Positions 1 to 10,376 of a stretch of 64,000 nt of DNA are shown here, piece by piece. The stretch is taken from the NCBI GenBank assembly GCA_039707465.1, contig CM077643.1, positions 67,644,605 through 67,708,604 of the forward strand, in the 5' to 3' direction. A model generated the notes under the pieces. The model did no database searches. It was given only the letters and a program-made list of their open reading frames with translations, and was not told the DNA's origin. The DNA comes from Rhabdophis nuchalis (lineage: Eukaryota > Chordata > Lepidosauria > Squamata > Natricidae). Within the stretch, counting starts at the first letter, position 1, and each line of letters begins with the position of its first letter. The position numbers and the translations under genes were made by a program.

Positions 1-2989
1 AAGTTTATCAAATCAACTAATAATTAACCATTCAAGTCTATCCTTCTAAGGATAAATCATACTGTTAGAAAGGAATAGACACTTCAGAGGAATACAAGTT
101 AACATATAGCCCAAATTTGGAAAGTGAACTGATAGGACAAATAGTGTTTAAGAATGCATAAGAAACAAGAAAACACAGCAGGTTTGTGGAAGTGAGCAAC
201 TAATGCAGAAATTGGTGGGGTCATCAAGACAAATGTGGATTCTTAGATCTGTCATATATTACTTTTAAGCAGTACACTTCACAATGACAGAGAAAACAGA
301 TAAGCATTTTGTGTACCCTTTCAAGATGGCTTTACCTTACTCTATAATAAGGTAAGGAACAGAAGAACAATCAGGTAGAAAAACTGAGGCTGAGAATATA
401 GGTGATCATAATAGAGGGGTCTCATGGCAGAGAAATTCTTAGTATATATGGAGAGGGATACTAGTGAATGATACCCGTGCAGAGAAAGGGTAAAAAATAG
501 AAGGCACTAAAAAAACCTACACAGAAAAGTAAATAGAACCTAATAGTTATTATGGAAACCTGATGGGATGAGAGTCATGATTGAAATGTACAACTCAAAG
601 AGTATTACTTGTTCAAAAGAAATAGACCCAACCAAAATGATGTGTAGTAGCTTGGTATATAAAGAAACATTATGTTTGAGAAGAAAGTTACAGTATGTCT
701 CTGAAAACAAAAGTTGCTTTGAAACCATCTGGGTAAAATTACAAGGAATAAGAAAAAAGTGATACTATATTTTGAGTTTACTATAGTCCACAGAGGATGT
801 GAACAATGACTTTCTAAATCAACTCATCATGTTCTCAGGTCAACTACAGTAGTAAAGCAAGACTTCAACCATGCCAATATGTGCTGAAATACACATTCAA
901 CTAGAGTGGCACTGTAATCAGCCTGAACATACTGAATTTTGGATCTCTCCTCTTGAAAACTTAATTTTTTCCCTGAAAAACTCAAGAAAAAAAAGCAAGA
1001 GACTTAGTTATTCTGAACTGAATCCTGCATTACAGAAAATAATTATTTGTTGAACTGAACAATTTAGGCATCCTGAAGACAATAACCATGTAATGTTGAA
1101 ATTTAAGATAACTAGGGGATGAAAAGTGTGGATTTTCTTAGATTTCAAGAATGCAAAATTTAATGAACTCAGATAGGCAAGATAATATGGCTTAGAATCT
1201 TAGAGGATGAGCATGTCAGAGAGATGGAAGATCTTGTAAAGCAAGATACTTAAAGTAAAAGGTTCAAACTCAAAGACTGTTATGTACAAGCAAAGGTGGA
1301 ATTCTCGTCTGCTGAAACTGAGCAGGAGAAGGTTGAGATGAGAAGTTCGGCCTGAGTTTTAGAAAAAAACTAAACAAGCTTTTATTCAATGTTCATCCTT
1401 TTAAAGATATTTCCTTACCAAAACAGAAACAGAATGACCATGGGCAGCCCAAAAAGCACTGGGAGTAGGAATGGTTTCCAGTTTGCTGCCTGCTTCCCTC
1501 TTCACTTGTAGAAAGCTGTAGGTAACATTGAAATGATGATTATGGGACCACAGTTGACCATGGCAGTGTGGCAATATGGCACCACTGCAATGGCCACAAC
1601 TTTGCCAAATTTCAGTCCCATGGGAAGCACGGGTTCTGGATTTTGGATGTAAGTTAGCCTATATAAAATTTATTGATTCAAAAATTGCTGCCATATGATA
1701 ATGCGTTTTACCCAATTGAAAGTTACAATCAAACAGACAATTTTTTTTCTTAATATATAGATTATCTGATGGTACATATTGATTGATTGAATAGCTTGCC
1801 TGGAACAATGGTAGATTTCTATTCGATGATACTTTTGAAATGGGCTGAATAGCCACCAGTTGGGGATTGTTTAATGAGATATAAAATCTTTTCCACCTCA
1901 CACATTATTTGGTTCTGTAGGATATACGTAAGGTTCAGGGAATTTCTTGGGAATAAAAATGTTTGCTTACAGAGTATTAGTTTCTCATTTATATTTAGTT
2001 AAAATAATCCTTAAAAATTATAAAGAACAGAGATTGGGCAGATGCCAAAGAGAAGTAGTTTATTGGTACATCACCATCCATCCATATTGCTTTGGTTGTT
2101 TGTATAGTGGGGTTGCTTATATACTGGAGTAATAGTCTCTTCTCATTTATTTGGGAGAAGTAAAAGTGGCTAAGTTCTTTCACAATAATAAAGGGTAACT
2201 AAATTAACCTAGTCATCTTAATTCCCAGATAAATCTTCTATCTTGGACTATCTTAGATTCAATTTGCTTGAATTCTTTACCCTGAAGTTCATTTTGTTTT
2301 TCTTGATCCCATTCATTGCTATTGTTCTTTTAATCTCCTGCTGTGTTAATCAGTGATCTCCTTATTTAAATTTATTACAATTTTGCAACAAATAATCCCA
2401 ACTGTACATGTATTTTATATGCCCATAATAGGCTTCCAAGTTCAATTTTGAGACGTGATGCTACCCTTCTTGAGAGAGGAGACTTAATTAGATTGGTCCT
2501 ACCTTGATTGCTCACCTAAATGATCTTCTAAACAACATGTAAAATGAAATGAGGCCTATTCCAGGCAATTTTCCCTGCATAAAACAATCTGTGCCTTCTT
2601 TCCTTGGCAATCCAAATAAGCATGGAAGGCATTTTGATGTGAATGAAAGTATTCATAAAAACTGGCCCTCCTTTCAATATTGCCTTAATTAGAATCAGGC
2701 ACCATGGAAAAGGATTTAAAGGTTGACCCAAGAGCGAGCAACTATATGGCTACATTCTAATAGAAAAAGCTTTAGCAAAATTACATGCTGAATTGCTCAC
2801 TTCATCATTTGCTTGGGTTGTTTAAAAATAAACAAACCATATAGACTTCAAAGAGAGGAAATTTGGCATATTCAGCAAAAACAATCAGGGATCGAGAAGT
2901 GACATGAAAAAGCTGGTACAAAAAAGTAAAATATGCCTAAATGATATAGATCTATTTTGGCAAGATTTCATTATCAAACTGTACTGAGT
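1..2989. other. Unannotated AT-rich flank
   Basis: No gene, RNA or recognisable repeat was found here. Open frames are short, AT-rich and unlike any family I know. A CAC/TGG-rich patch near 1540-1600 (runs of TGG-CA type words) is mildly periodic but too short and irregular to call. It may be intron or intergenic DNA. Confidence 0.6.
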
Positions 2990-3133
2990 CCTTTCTCAAT
3001 AAGGGTGGAGATAGCATCCATGTATGGGTTAAACCTATCCACGCTCTGATTGGACTGAGTCATAATATTAAATAATTAATTAAGTAGGCATGGTATATAA
3101 CCCCCTACGGAGTAGCCACACCCAGTTTCCGAC
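2990..3133 (+). repeat. DIRS left inverted terminal repeat with TATA-like box
   Basis: This segment matches the reverse complement of 8633-8755 almost without change from about 3003 to 3133. Its outer 30-40 bases are complementary to 8421-8458 in the internal complementary region, with one mismatch noted. TATATAA at 3094-3100 is a plausible core promoter for the element; it is mirrored at about 8670 in the right repeat. Confidence 0.9.
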
Positions 3134-3850
3134 TCAGTTCCAGCTCTGGGACTATTCGGTGTCCAACTCCTATTTGATTGTTTGAATTGAATGGAATTGA
3201 ATTGTTTGAATCAGAGATTGAGATTTGGATTTGATCACATTGAGCGCTGTGAGTAGACAGGGGACCCCCTCCTTCAGGAGCAGCCCAGGGCTCAGGCTTC
3301 CCTGTCTCAATTCAGCCACAGGCCCCGGCCTTCGGCTGCCTTTAAGGCCTCAATACTAGCCTCCTACCTGAGCCTCCCCCACCTGAGTTTCCAGCATTCC
3401 TCGCTGTGGCTGCTGCTGGTTAGGAGAGGAGGGTGAGGTCAAGCGCTATTAGGAGGCGGGCCGTACGCGCAGCTTTGCTGTGAGGCCTTGTCCCTGCTGC
3501 GGCAGGTGCGCACTCTGCTCCCCGGCTAGCTTCGGCCTGCCGCGCAAGTGCGATCGCTCCCAGGGCCTTCTCTGCCGAACCAAATTAATTCTGTGCAGGC
3601 TTTCCCACAACTGACAGGCCTCTGTCAACTGTGAGGGCTGTTCCACTGGGCCTAAATGAATGGTGCCTCTTTATTACCCCTTTTGGAAAAGAACAGAGCC
3701 AAGTCAGCTTCTAAAGGCTGTTTTGGAGAAGGGGTCAGGCGTGCGGAAGCTCTTTGCAGCAAGGCCGCTCTTTCACTTTATATTCAAGCCTCTCTCAGGG
3801 GCCTTTGGCATGAACGGCCATTCTGAAGCCTGCCTGAATCAAGAACCAAA

Positions 3851-4911
3851 ATGGCTGCCGCCTCAGCTTCAGGGACAGTGAGTGGAGTCAGGTCCTCACG
3901 GCTACGACCAGTGGCCCCACGGAAGGGACAGAGGCTCCTGCAGTGGTAATTGCCCCCATCGCCACAAGGCAAAGGGGAAGAAAGAGCATGTGGAACCACA
4001 AGCCTCAAAAGGGGCCAAATTGGGGTTCAAAATCCCCTAAGCCTGCCTTTAAGTATGAGAAGCAGAGGCATGAGGCACTAGAAAGCATTTATAAAAGTAC
4101 CAGCAGCCAGAAGACTTCTCTTGTCCTGAGCACTAAGGTGAGGCAGTCTGCACTCTCTTCGCCTGGGAGAGCTGCAGAGGATCCCTCCATGTGAGGATCC
4201 CCATTGACTCCTCAGGCCCCTGGGGTTCTGGCCAAGGTTGGCAGTCGCCCCCACGCACTGCCCCATGGGGGCTTCACCTCAACCTCTTCCCTCTACATCC
4301 GCAGGGGTTGGTGCTGCTCAATTACCCCACTCGGGAGGGGGAGCAATTTCAGGACCTAATGTTCAGGGCTTTCCAGCAGTGCAGCGTTGCTGCTTCCCAA
4401 CGGCCTCAGATTCAGCCACAGGGTGCTCCTCCATCTGCAGTTCCTGTGGGGATAGATGGTCAGGAGTCTCCCCTGTTTCTTCCCAGGACAATAGTGAGTC
4501 TGAATCTGAAGAGGGCGAAATCAGAGAGGAGAAGCTTTCAGGGGATGAGGGCATACGCCCTTCTAAGCCTTCCTTCTCAGTTTGTTTCAGCCTCATTGTT
4601 TAAGTGTATGCCCTTTAAAGCTAAGGCATCGGCCAATTTTGGCGAAAAGCCATCGGAACCCCTGGTGCTACGGCTGGGCCTTTTTGCCGTGACTATATTT
4701 GTGGATCAGGCTATTGAGGCTGACATGTTCCCACCCCCCAAGTCCTTCTTGACCTAGTCAAGTGCCAGTGGGCATCTCCAGCATCTGGGCCCACTTCCAC
4801 CGGCAATATGTTCATTAATGTGGACAAGGACATGGTTCAGGTGCTGTTGCAACCCTCTGTTGATGCACCGGTCAAACATGCCCAGGGAACCAGAGCACTC
4901 TCTGAAGCCAG

Positions 4912-4973
<62 letters not shown>

Positions 4974-5440
4974 ATAATAATAATAATCTTTATTGTCATT
5001 GTACTAAAATTACAATGAAATTGACAAAAAGGGCTGACCTCACCTTACAAAGGGGCCATCAGGCTGCTGCCTGGGCAATGAGAGCTGCTACCACTGCCTC
5101 CTTCTTTAATGGTCTTCTTTGCTTTGATTGCAGGATCTTCAACAGCAATCGCCAATAGCAGATTTCAGGTCACATCAGGACATCAACAAACTGGTGGTGG
5201 CCATCCAATTTTCTTCGGGCATCGCTTTAGTCGCAGCCAGGTTTGCCTTCAGGGCAGTTGCTTCATCCATAGGCTGCAGCTGTGGCAAGCTGATGCGTGC
5301 CACATATGACGCCTGGCGTCATCCCTCTTTGCTGGAGGGTCCTTCTTTGGGGCGTCTATTGACCTTTTCTTAATTGAGAATTAGGGCAAATGGAAGGTGT
5401 TTCTTACAGCTCCTAGGAAGGGCAATTTCTGGGCAGTGCC
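3851..5440 (+). pseudogene. DIRS gag-like ORF, broken
   Basis: The ATG at 3851 lies in a favourable context (AAAATGG) and opens in the same frame as 4238-4603, but stops intervene. Gag-like features in translation are a lysine-rich stretch (about 3960-4110), an acidic segment with QDNSESESEEGEIREE near 4490-4540, and a conserved block reading IADFRSHQDINKLVVAI followed by an AARFA/AVASS-type segment at 5150-5290. These are typical of the DIRS ORF1 product, which is presumed to bind nucleic acid in the replication particle. The frame is interrupted by stops, a frameshift and an inserted GAT microsatellite. Naming it gag is by position and resemblance; no enzymatic motif is present. Confidence 0.7.
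4913..5022 (-). repeat. (GAT)n/(ATA)n microsatellite seeded by a short LINE 3' end inside DIRS gag
   Basis: About twenty GAT repeats (4913-4972) run into ATA repeats and then a short sequence reading CTTTATTGTCATTGTA, which resembles the reverse complement of a LINE 3' end. The order (microsatellite first, unique sequence second) fits a severely 5'-truncated minus-strand LINE insertion whose tail expanded. The gag translation resumes after about 5023. Confidence 0.6.
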
Positions 5441-5699
5441 CTAGCCCCGTTGCTCCAATTTCTGTGGTCAAACTACGGTCCTTTATTCTGGGGTCAGGAC
5501 TACAGATCTTCTTTTAAGGGGTCTGATTTTAGTCAGTCGGGTTTCAGGCTGTACCAGGGAGGCTATGCCCCCAGCCAGAGATATCAACTGGATAGGCAGC
5601 AGAGGGGTGGACAGCAGAAACAGCCCTTTCATGGGGGCGAAGGAGGCGGCACCCTTTTTCCGCAAGAATTAATTCTGGGCCCAGCTCTCCCCTCATCGA

Positions 5700-6597
5700 G
5701 GGATGCTTGGCATATTTCGCAGATTGTTGGGACTCCTCTACCTCCGATGCGTGGGTACAATCAACCATCAGGTCTCGGATAACCCGACTCGGAGGTGACT
5801 TATGCAGGAAGCCATTCAACACCTATTGGACATTAGGGCTATCCAACTGGTGCCTCCAGTTTAACAGGATCAGGATTATTAGTCCTTTCTCTCCGGGATC
5901 CCAAAGGCTTGGGGCGGCTGGAGAACTATTTTTGATTTTAAATAGTTTGACCGCTATGTGCGTTATCGCAGGTTTAAGATGCGTTCACTGCACTCAATAT
6001 TAGAGGGTATTAGGCAGGGAGATATCCTCACATCCATCAGCCTTACTGAGGTCTATCTGCACATACCTATAGCCCCTGAATACTGACAGTTTCTCAGGTT
6101 TTGTTACCTTGGGCACCACTTCCAGTACCGAGCCTTACCCATCGGGTTGTCATCTGCACCTCAAGTCTTCAGGTAGGTGATGGTGGCATTGGCAGCGTTC
6201 CTGAGACAGGTACGTGTGCAAATCCAAGGCGGCCTAGATGACCTGTTGCTACAGTCCTCTTCTATAAGTGATGCCCCAAGGGACTTAGACATTACCAGGT
6301 TGACCTTGCGAGGCCAGGTGCTTTTGATCAATCTGGCCAAAAGCTATCTAGGCACTATGGTGTCTTGCCATTGGCATTGCCTTACCAATAAAGACCTTCA
6401 ATGATTTCTTTCACCATTTCAGCTGAGGCTCATGAGCTGCTCCCAGATCCAGGTTCTTCTGCCAGCGGAAGTCTCCTGCTCTTTGATTGGTGGACATCAT
6501 CTAGCCTACCCAAGGGGGAATTCTTCAGGGTCCCAGACCGAGGTCACAGTCACTTCAGACACCAACCTACTCGGAGGGGGGGATCCAACTTCAGGGG
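5700..6597 (+). pseudogene. DIRS reverse transcriptase domain, inactive
   Basis: The translation shows the usual DIRS order. A lead-in like STSDAWVQSTIRS appears at about 5725-5770, then KMRSLHSILEGIRQGDIL and LTEVYLHIPI, then FLRF, GHHFQYRALPIGLSSAPQVF, and finally GGLDDLLL at 6228-6248. Motif A normally has an aspartate where this copy reads ISLTEVY (AGC, Ser, at 6039-6041). The active-site box normally reads YLDD and here is GLDD (6231-6242). Together with an in-frame TGA after APEY, these changes mean the enzyme cannot work. Several frameshifts separate the pieces. Confidence 0.85.
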
Positions 6598-6722
6598 AGA
6601 ACCTGGTCGCTTAGTGGCTAAACCATCTGCCTAATGTAATACGGCCCTGGTTAGAATCCCAGTAGGGATATGACTAGCTGATGAGAGCTAAATAGTTTGA
6701 AATAGATCTATACTAGTCTCCC
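6598..6722 (+). mobile_element. Short tRNA-derived SINE inserted in the DIRS RT-RNase H interval
   Basis: This stretch closely resembles 18030-18160: both share a tRNA-like head (A-box like TAGTGGCTAA, B-box like GGTTAGAATCC) and a tail reading AGCTGATGAGAGCTAAA followed by AAATAGATCTATACTAG. It interrupts the otherwise continuous DIRS RNase H translation, so it inserted after the DIRS element. RNA polymerase III would transcribe such elements and a LINE would mobilise them. Confidence 0.75.
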
Positions 6723-7250
6723 TTATATGCAGATGGCACAGGGACAATGGAGCCAAGCGGAACTAGCTCACAACATAAACTGGTTGGAACTCAGGGCGGT
6801 CCACCTGGATCTCAAACCATTTCATTTTTCGGTCAAGGGCACACATATTCTGGCCCTCACAGACATCATGGCCACCAAGGCTCATATTACAGGCAGGGGG
6901 AGACCAGGTCAAGGTCCCTCATGCTGGGGGCCAGGAGCTTGGGTCTTTGGGCAGAGAGGAATTTGCTCTCAATAACCGCAGAACATATAGCGGGGGTGGA
7001 CAATGTCAGGGCTGACCAGCTCAGTCGGATTGAGGTGGACAATTCAGGATTGCAGCTGCAGCTGGCTATCTTCCAGGCAATTGTGGACCCTTTTGGCTGC
7101 CCAGAGGTCGACCTGTTTGCAACTCCCCTCAATACTCAGCTCCCGATATTTTATTCCCAGTTCCTTCGCAGAATGCAGAGGGGGTGGATGCTCTCCACTG
7201 TCAATGGCCTCTGGGGCTCCTTTATGCCTTCCCGCCTTTGCCCCTGATTC
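6723..7250 (+). pseudogene. DIRS RNase H domain and downstream linker
   Basis: The translation reads INWLELRAVHLDLKPF, then HILALTDIMATKAHI, AERNLLSITAEHIAGVDN and RADQLSRIE, the standard RNase H block of DIRS elements. It is followed by FGCPEVDLFATPLNTQLP, a conserved linker between RNase H and recombinase. The catalytic aspartate normally in a TDN motif is retained but N is replaced (TDIMAT). At least one frameshift near 6900 splits the block into two frames. RNase H would remove the RNA strand during cDNA synthesis. Confidence 0.85.
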
Positions 7251-7435
7251 CCAGAGTCATTCAAAAGATCTTGTGGGAGGGGGCGGAGGTGGTGCTTGCC
7301 CCACATTGGCCTCAGCAGCCCTGGTTTGCCGACCTTTGATCTCTATAGTGGAAAGGCTCTGGAGGATTCCCCAAGAGATTATTTCCTTCAGCCAGGGGTC
7401 GCTGGAGCATCTGGAGCCTCAATGGCTCTAGTTGA

Positions 7436-8400
7436 CGCCTAATGCTTGAGCGGAGCGTTCAGAGACGAGACACCTTTTCCTCCAGGATCATTCAGATTAT
7501 TCAGGCTTCCTGTCCACCTTCCATGCGGCTCATATACTGTGCAACCTGGGGCGCTTGTTGTAAGTGGTGTTTGATGAACCACTTTGACCCAGTACAAGCC
7601 ACTATCCCACAGGTCCCGGAATTTCTTCAAGTGGGCCTGGGCAAAGGGTTGACTCCTAATACCATTGAGAGACAGGTATCAGTTGTTTCTTCTGTACCTT
7701 TGTGCGGTAGGTCACAAACTTTGACTCAACGTCCTAGAGTCAAGAGATTTCTCAAGGGTGCTTTGGTACTCCTTTACATAAGGTATTGGATTCTTTGACA
7801 GGTGCCCTCTTGACACTGTGGAAGGAGATTTTTCGGAATTGTGCAAGTTTTATGCAGATAGGGTTGTCCTACGTCTGGATCCCTCCTTTGCCCCGAAGAT
7901 GGGGTCTTGGTTCCGTCGGGCTCAGGAGGTGGTCCTCCCCAGCTTTCCTGCAGAGTCTGCGCAGACCTCGGAGGACCGGTGGCACTTGCTGGATGTCAGG
8001 CGTGCCTTGCATGTGTACATTGATTGTATGGCTGTTATTTGCAGGTCGGAGTCTCTTTTTGTCTCCTTTCTGCCAGGTTCCCTGGGTAAGAAGGTGTCTG
8101 TCTCGTGTGTGGGACGATGGGTTTGTCAATGCAATTGAGAACACCTAGGCAGCTTGTGACGAGGCAGTTCCTCGAGGAGTCACAGCACATTCTGCATGCA
8201 GTACAACAACGACTTTGGCTTGGGCGATGCAAGCTTCTCTGGGAGAAATTTGCAGGGCTGCAGCGTGGTCTTCTCCATCCCCTTTCGTGTGGTATTATAC
8301 ATGGGACACGTTTGCCTCGGCTGAGGCCGACTTTGGCCGCTGGGTTCTGTCCGCCCTCCTTCATTGGGGCAGGTCTGATCTCGACCCTCCCGTGGGTCCT
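7436..8400 (+). pseudogene. DIRS tyrosine recombinase, broken
   Basis: The translation reads GLTPNTIERQVSVVSS and RPRVKRFLKGAL, then, after a frameshift, LRLDPSFAPKMGSWFRRAQEV, RWHLLDVRRALHVYID and SLFVSFLPGSLGKKVS. Near 8215-8340 it reads ASLGEICRAAAWSSPSPF. These are the conserved blocks of the DIRS recombinase that integrates the circular cDNA. The region near 8290-8300, where a histidine usually precedes tyrosine, reads WYYTWDTF, so a catalytic histidine seems lost. Several frameshifts confirm a dead gene. Confidence 0.82.
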
Positions 8401-8420
8401 TTTCAGGGCTTTGGTATGTC

Positions 8421-8510
8421 CCATACCTGGATGCTATCTCCACCCTTATTGAGAAAGGGCGTTGGTACTTACCTGATACGCCTCTTCTAATAAGGGGGGA
8501 GATAGCATCC
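8421..8510 (+). repeat. DIRS internal complementary region
   Basis: Bases 8421-8458 are the reverse complement of the extreme left end (2990-3028), and bases 8454-8510 are the reverse complement of the extreme right end (about 8743-8803). The two matches overlap by about five bases (AAAGG at 8454-8458). In DIRS replication this region is the presumed template that rebuilds both termini and closes the circle. Confidence 0.9.
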
Positions 8511-8632
8511 AGCCCATCCCTTTCTCGTTCAGCCCTGCCTGTGTTTGGAGTCTGGCTCTTGTTCTTGGTAGTGTTACTGTTGGATTTTTCTTGCTAAAGG
8601 AGTTGGTTCGTACCGGTGAGTCTGTATTCTTC

Positions 8633-8803
8633 GTCGAAAACTGGGTGTGGCTACTCCGTAGGGGGTTATATACCATGCCTACTTAATTAATTATTTAATA
8701 TTATGACTCAGTCCAATCAGAGCGTGGATAGGTTTAACCCATACATGGATGCTATCTCCCCCCTTATTAGAAGAGGCGTATCAGGTAAGTACCAACGCCC
8801 TTT
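8633..8803 (-). repeat. DIRS right inverted terminal repeat
   Basis: This is the inverted copy of 2990-3133 with about 27 extra outer bases (AGAAGAGGCGTATCAGG region) that have no counterpart in the left repeat but do have one in the internal complementary region. The left/right length asymmetry is normal for DIRS. Similarity stops at 8803. Confidence 0.9.
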
Positions 8804-8964
8804 TTCCCTACCACCCCCCAAAAAACAAATAGCGGAATAGAAATAGTTCTAAGTTGTCATAAGCAAGATAGATATTATCACACCTTTGCCTGCTTCTTAT
8901 AAATAGGTTTTTTTATTCACTTTAAGATATATATCAATGTATTTCAAATTTAGCATCTTTAAGA

Positions 8965-9057
8965 TGTTTATACTTCAACTCTCAGAATTCTCCAGTCAGC
9001 TGATGATTGGGGAATTGTGGGAATTGAATTCTACACATCTCAAAAGTTGGCAAGTTT
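8965..9057. repeat. Diverged hairpin MITE remnant
   Basis: An imperfect palindrome pairs ACTTCAACTCTCAGAATTC with GAATTGTGGGAATTGAATTC around a short centre. It resembles the better preserved hairpin MITE at 27289-27402. The ends are too decayed to define a target duplication. Confidence 0.55.
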
Positions 9058-9765
9058 AAAAGACACTGATGATTATCGTAATAAGGTTTAAATTAAAAGC
9101 GTGGAAAATTGTATAATGGACCAGAGCTAAGGAATAGGTCAGAAAAAGTAGAGGTGCTATTACCGTTATTACTATTACAAATAAATTCAGGAAGTCTGCC
9201 AGTTTATTCAAATGCTTTTGGGGTTCCCACTTCTGTGTTGTACTAATATTGTTGATCACCTCTGAAAATTCATATGAAATGCCTCCAATTTCTTTTTCTC
9301 TTCATAGGGGAAAAAATGAGCAAAACAAAGGCTGAATTATCTTCAATAAAATTAGCCAATTGGGAATTGAAATGATTATCAAGATTCAACCAATCTAAAA
9401 TAAAGGCTATCTTGACTAGCCCTTTGCATCTTAAGTCACATTTTTATTTAAATTTATTTAAAAAATATTGTACAAAGCATAAAACTGTTCAGCTTCCTGT
9501 TTCTTTTGTTCAGCCGTAATCAATAAATATACACTCTAAATTGACCTGCTAAATGAAATGACATCGGTTTCCCCCCATTTTCATCATTGTGCTTTTGAAA
9601 TTATCACTTACTCCCTTCCAGTAAAGGCATTGGGAAGGGAGAAGCTGAAGAGCTCTCCAATCTTTTGCTGAAAAGGTATTTCTATCAAGTACCACTTTTC
9701 TTCAATTCTTTCCCCAAGATTGCAGAAGAGGAAAGAAATAAAAGAAAATATTTGTAGCTCAGGAA
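9058..9765. other. Unannotated stretch
   Basis: AT-rich DNA with no recognisable gene or repeat family. Confidence 0.55.
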
Positions 9766-9943
9766 TTGAATTGTGGGAGTCTTTGTGTTCTTTGGGCTTG
9801 GTAGTTTCCTTACAGTTGTTTCATTACCAAACTAGGTAACAACATCAGTACTAGAGGGGCTGATGATACTACTTAATTTGGTAATGAAACATCTGCAGGC
9901 AAACCACCAAGCTTAGAGAGTACCAAGGACCACACAGAATAAA
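9766..9943. mobile_element. Inverted PLE pLTR fragment pair with hammerhead-like cores
   Basis: Two arms face each other. The left arm contains TTGTTTCATTACCAAAC and the right arm carries its inverse with GGTAATGAAACATC; both flanks share GGCTTGGTAGTTT-type sequence and its inverse. The right arm has CTGATGA (9860-9866), a weak stem II and GAAAC (9886-9890), the conserved core of a hammerhead ribozyme. Such ribozymes are known from Penelope-like element pLTRs. The cleavage triplet, expected as GTC, reads ATC, and the left core is also mutated, so neither should be active. Confidence 0.6.
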
Positions 9944-10021
9944 ATAAGTTGCCTATGAGCTTTTTTGAGGATTTTTGTTAATTTTTACTCTTTCTCTCTT
10001 TGAATAGAATATGTCTTTTAG

Positions 10022-10376
10022 ATAATGACATACTTAGCTCAGTGGCTAAGAGACTGAGCTTGTCAATCAGAAGGTCAGCAGTTCAGCAGTTCAAATCCCT
10101 AGCGCCGCATAACGGAATGAGCTCCCATTACTTGTCCTAGCTTCTGCCAACCTAGCAGTTCGAAAGCACATAAAAATGCAAGTAGAAAAATAGGGACCAC
10201 CTTTGGTGGGAAGGTAACAGCGATCCATGCTCCTTTGGCATTTAGTCATGCCGGCCACATGACCATGGAAACGTCTTTAGACAGCGCTGGCTCTTCAGCT
10301 TAGAAACAGAGATAAGCCCCACCCCTACAGCCAGAAACGACTAGCACACATATGTGAGAGAATCTTTACCTTTACC
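10022..10376 (+). mobile_element. Sauria-type SINE (tRNA head, BovB-like tail)
   Basis: The head carries an A-box like TAGCTCAGTGG (10035-10045) and a B-box like AGTTCAAATCC (10088-10098), so it derives from a tRNA. The body has the familiar AGCTTCTGCCAACCTAGCAG, GGGACCACCTTTGGTGGGAA and GCCGGCCACATGACC blocks. It ends in TTTACCTTTACC, the BovB/RTE-like 3' end used for mobilisation. This family is restricted to squamates. The copy is moderately diverged and looks full length. Confidence 0.92.

Larger units (their letters stand above)
2990..8803 (+). mobile_element. DIRS-type tyrosine-recombinase retrotransposon, decayed but nearly full length
   Basis: The element is bounded by inverted terminal repeats. 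The left one (2990-3133) reappears reverse-complemented at 8633-8803, and an internal complementary region at 8421-8510 carries sequence complementary to both outer ends. That arrangement defines DIRS elements, which are thought to replicate through a circular intermediate and integrate by a tyrosine recombinase without target duplication. The coding order on the plus strand is gag-like, reverse transcriptase, RNase H, then recombinase, all with stops and frameshifts. A LINE 3' end with a GAT microsatellite (about 4913-5022) and a tRNA-derived SINE (about 6598-6722) have inserted into it. No target-site duplication is seen, as expected. The copy is very probably dead. Confidence 0.93.

Noticed and set aside
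2990..3133. LTR of a conventional LTR retrotransposon
   Set aside because: The end repeats are inverted and not direct, and the internal region encodes a tyrosine recombinase, so it is DIRS.
3784..4603. Possible host exon or mRNA-like CpG region
   Set aside because: Lies inside the DIRS element and its acidic and lysine-rich segments fit DIRS gag.
4754..5018. Poly-serine and poly-aspartate frames
   Set aside because: These come from the GAT array inside DIRS gag and are not host proteins.
10022..10100. Functional tRNA gene
   Set aside because: Internal promoter boxes are present but the sequence continues into a full SINE body and BovB-like tail; no cloverleaf is maintained.
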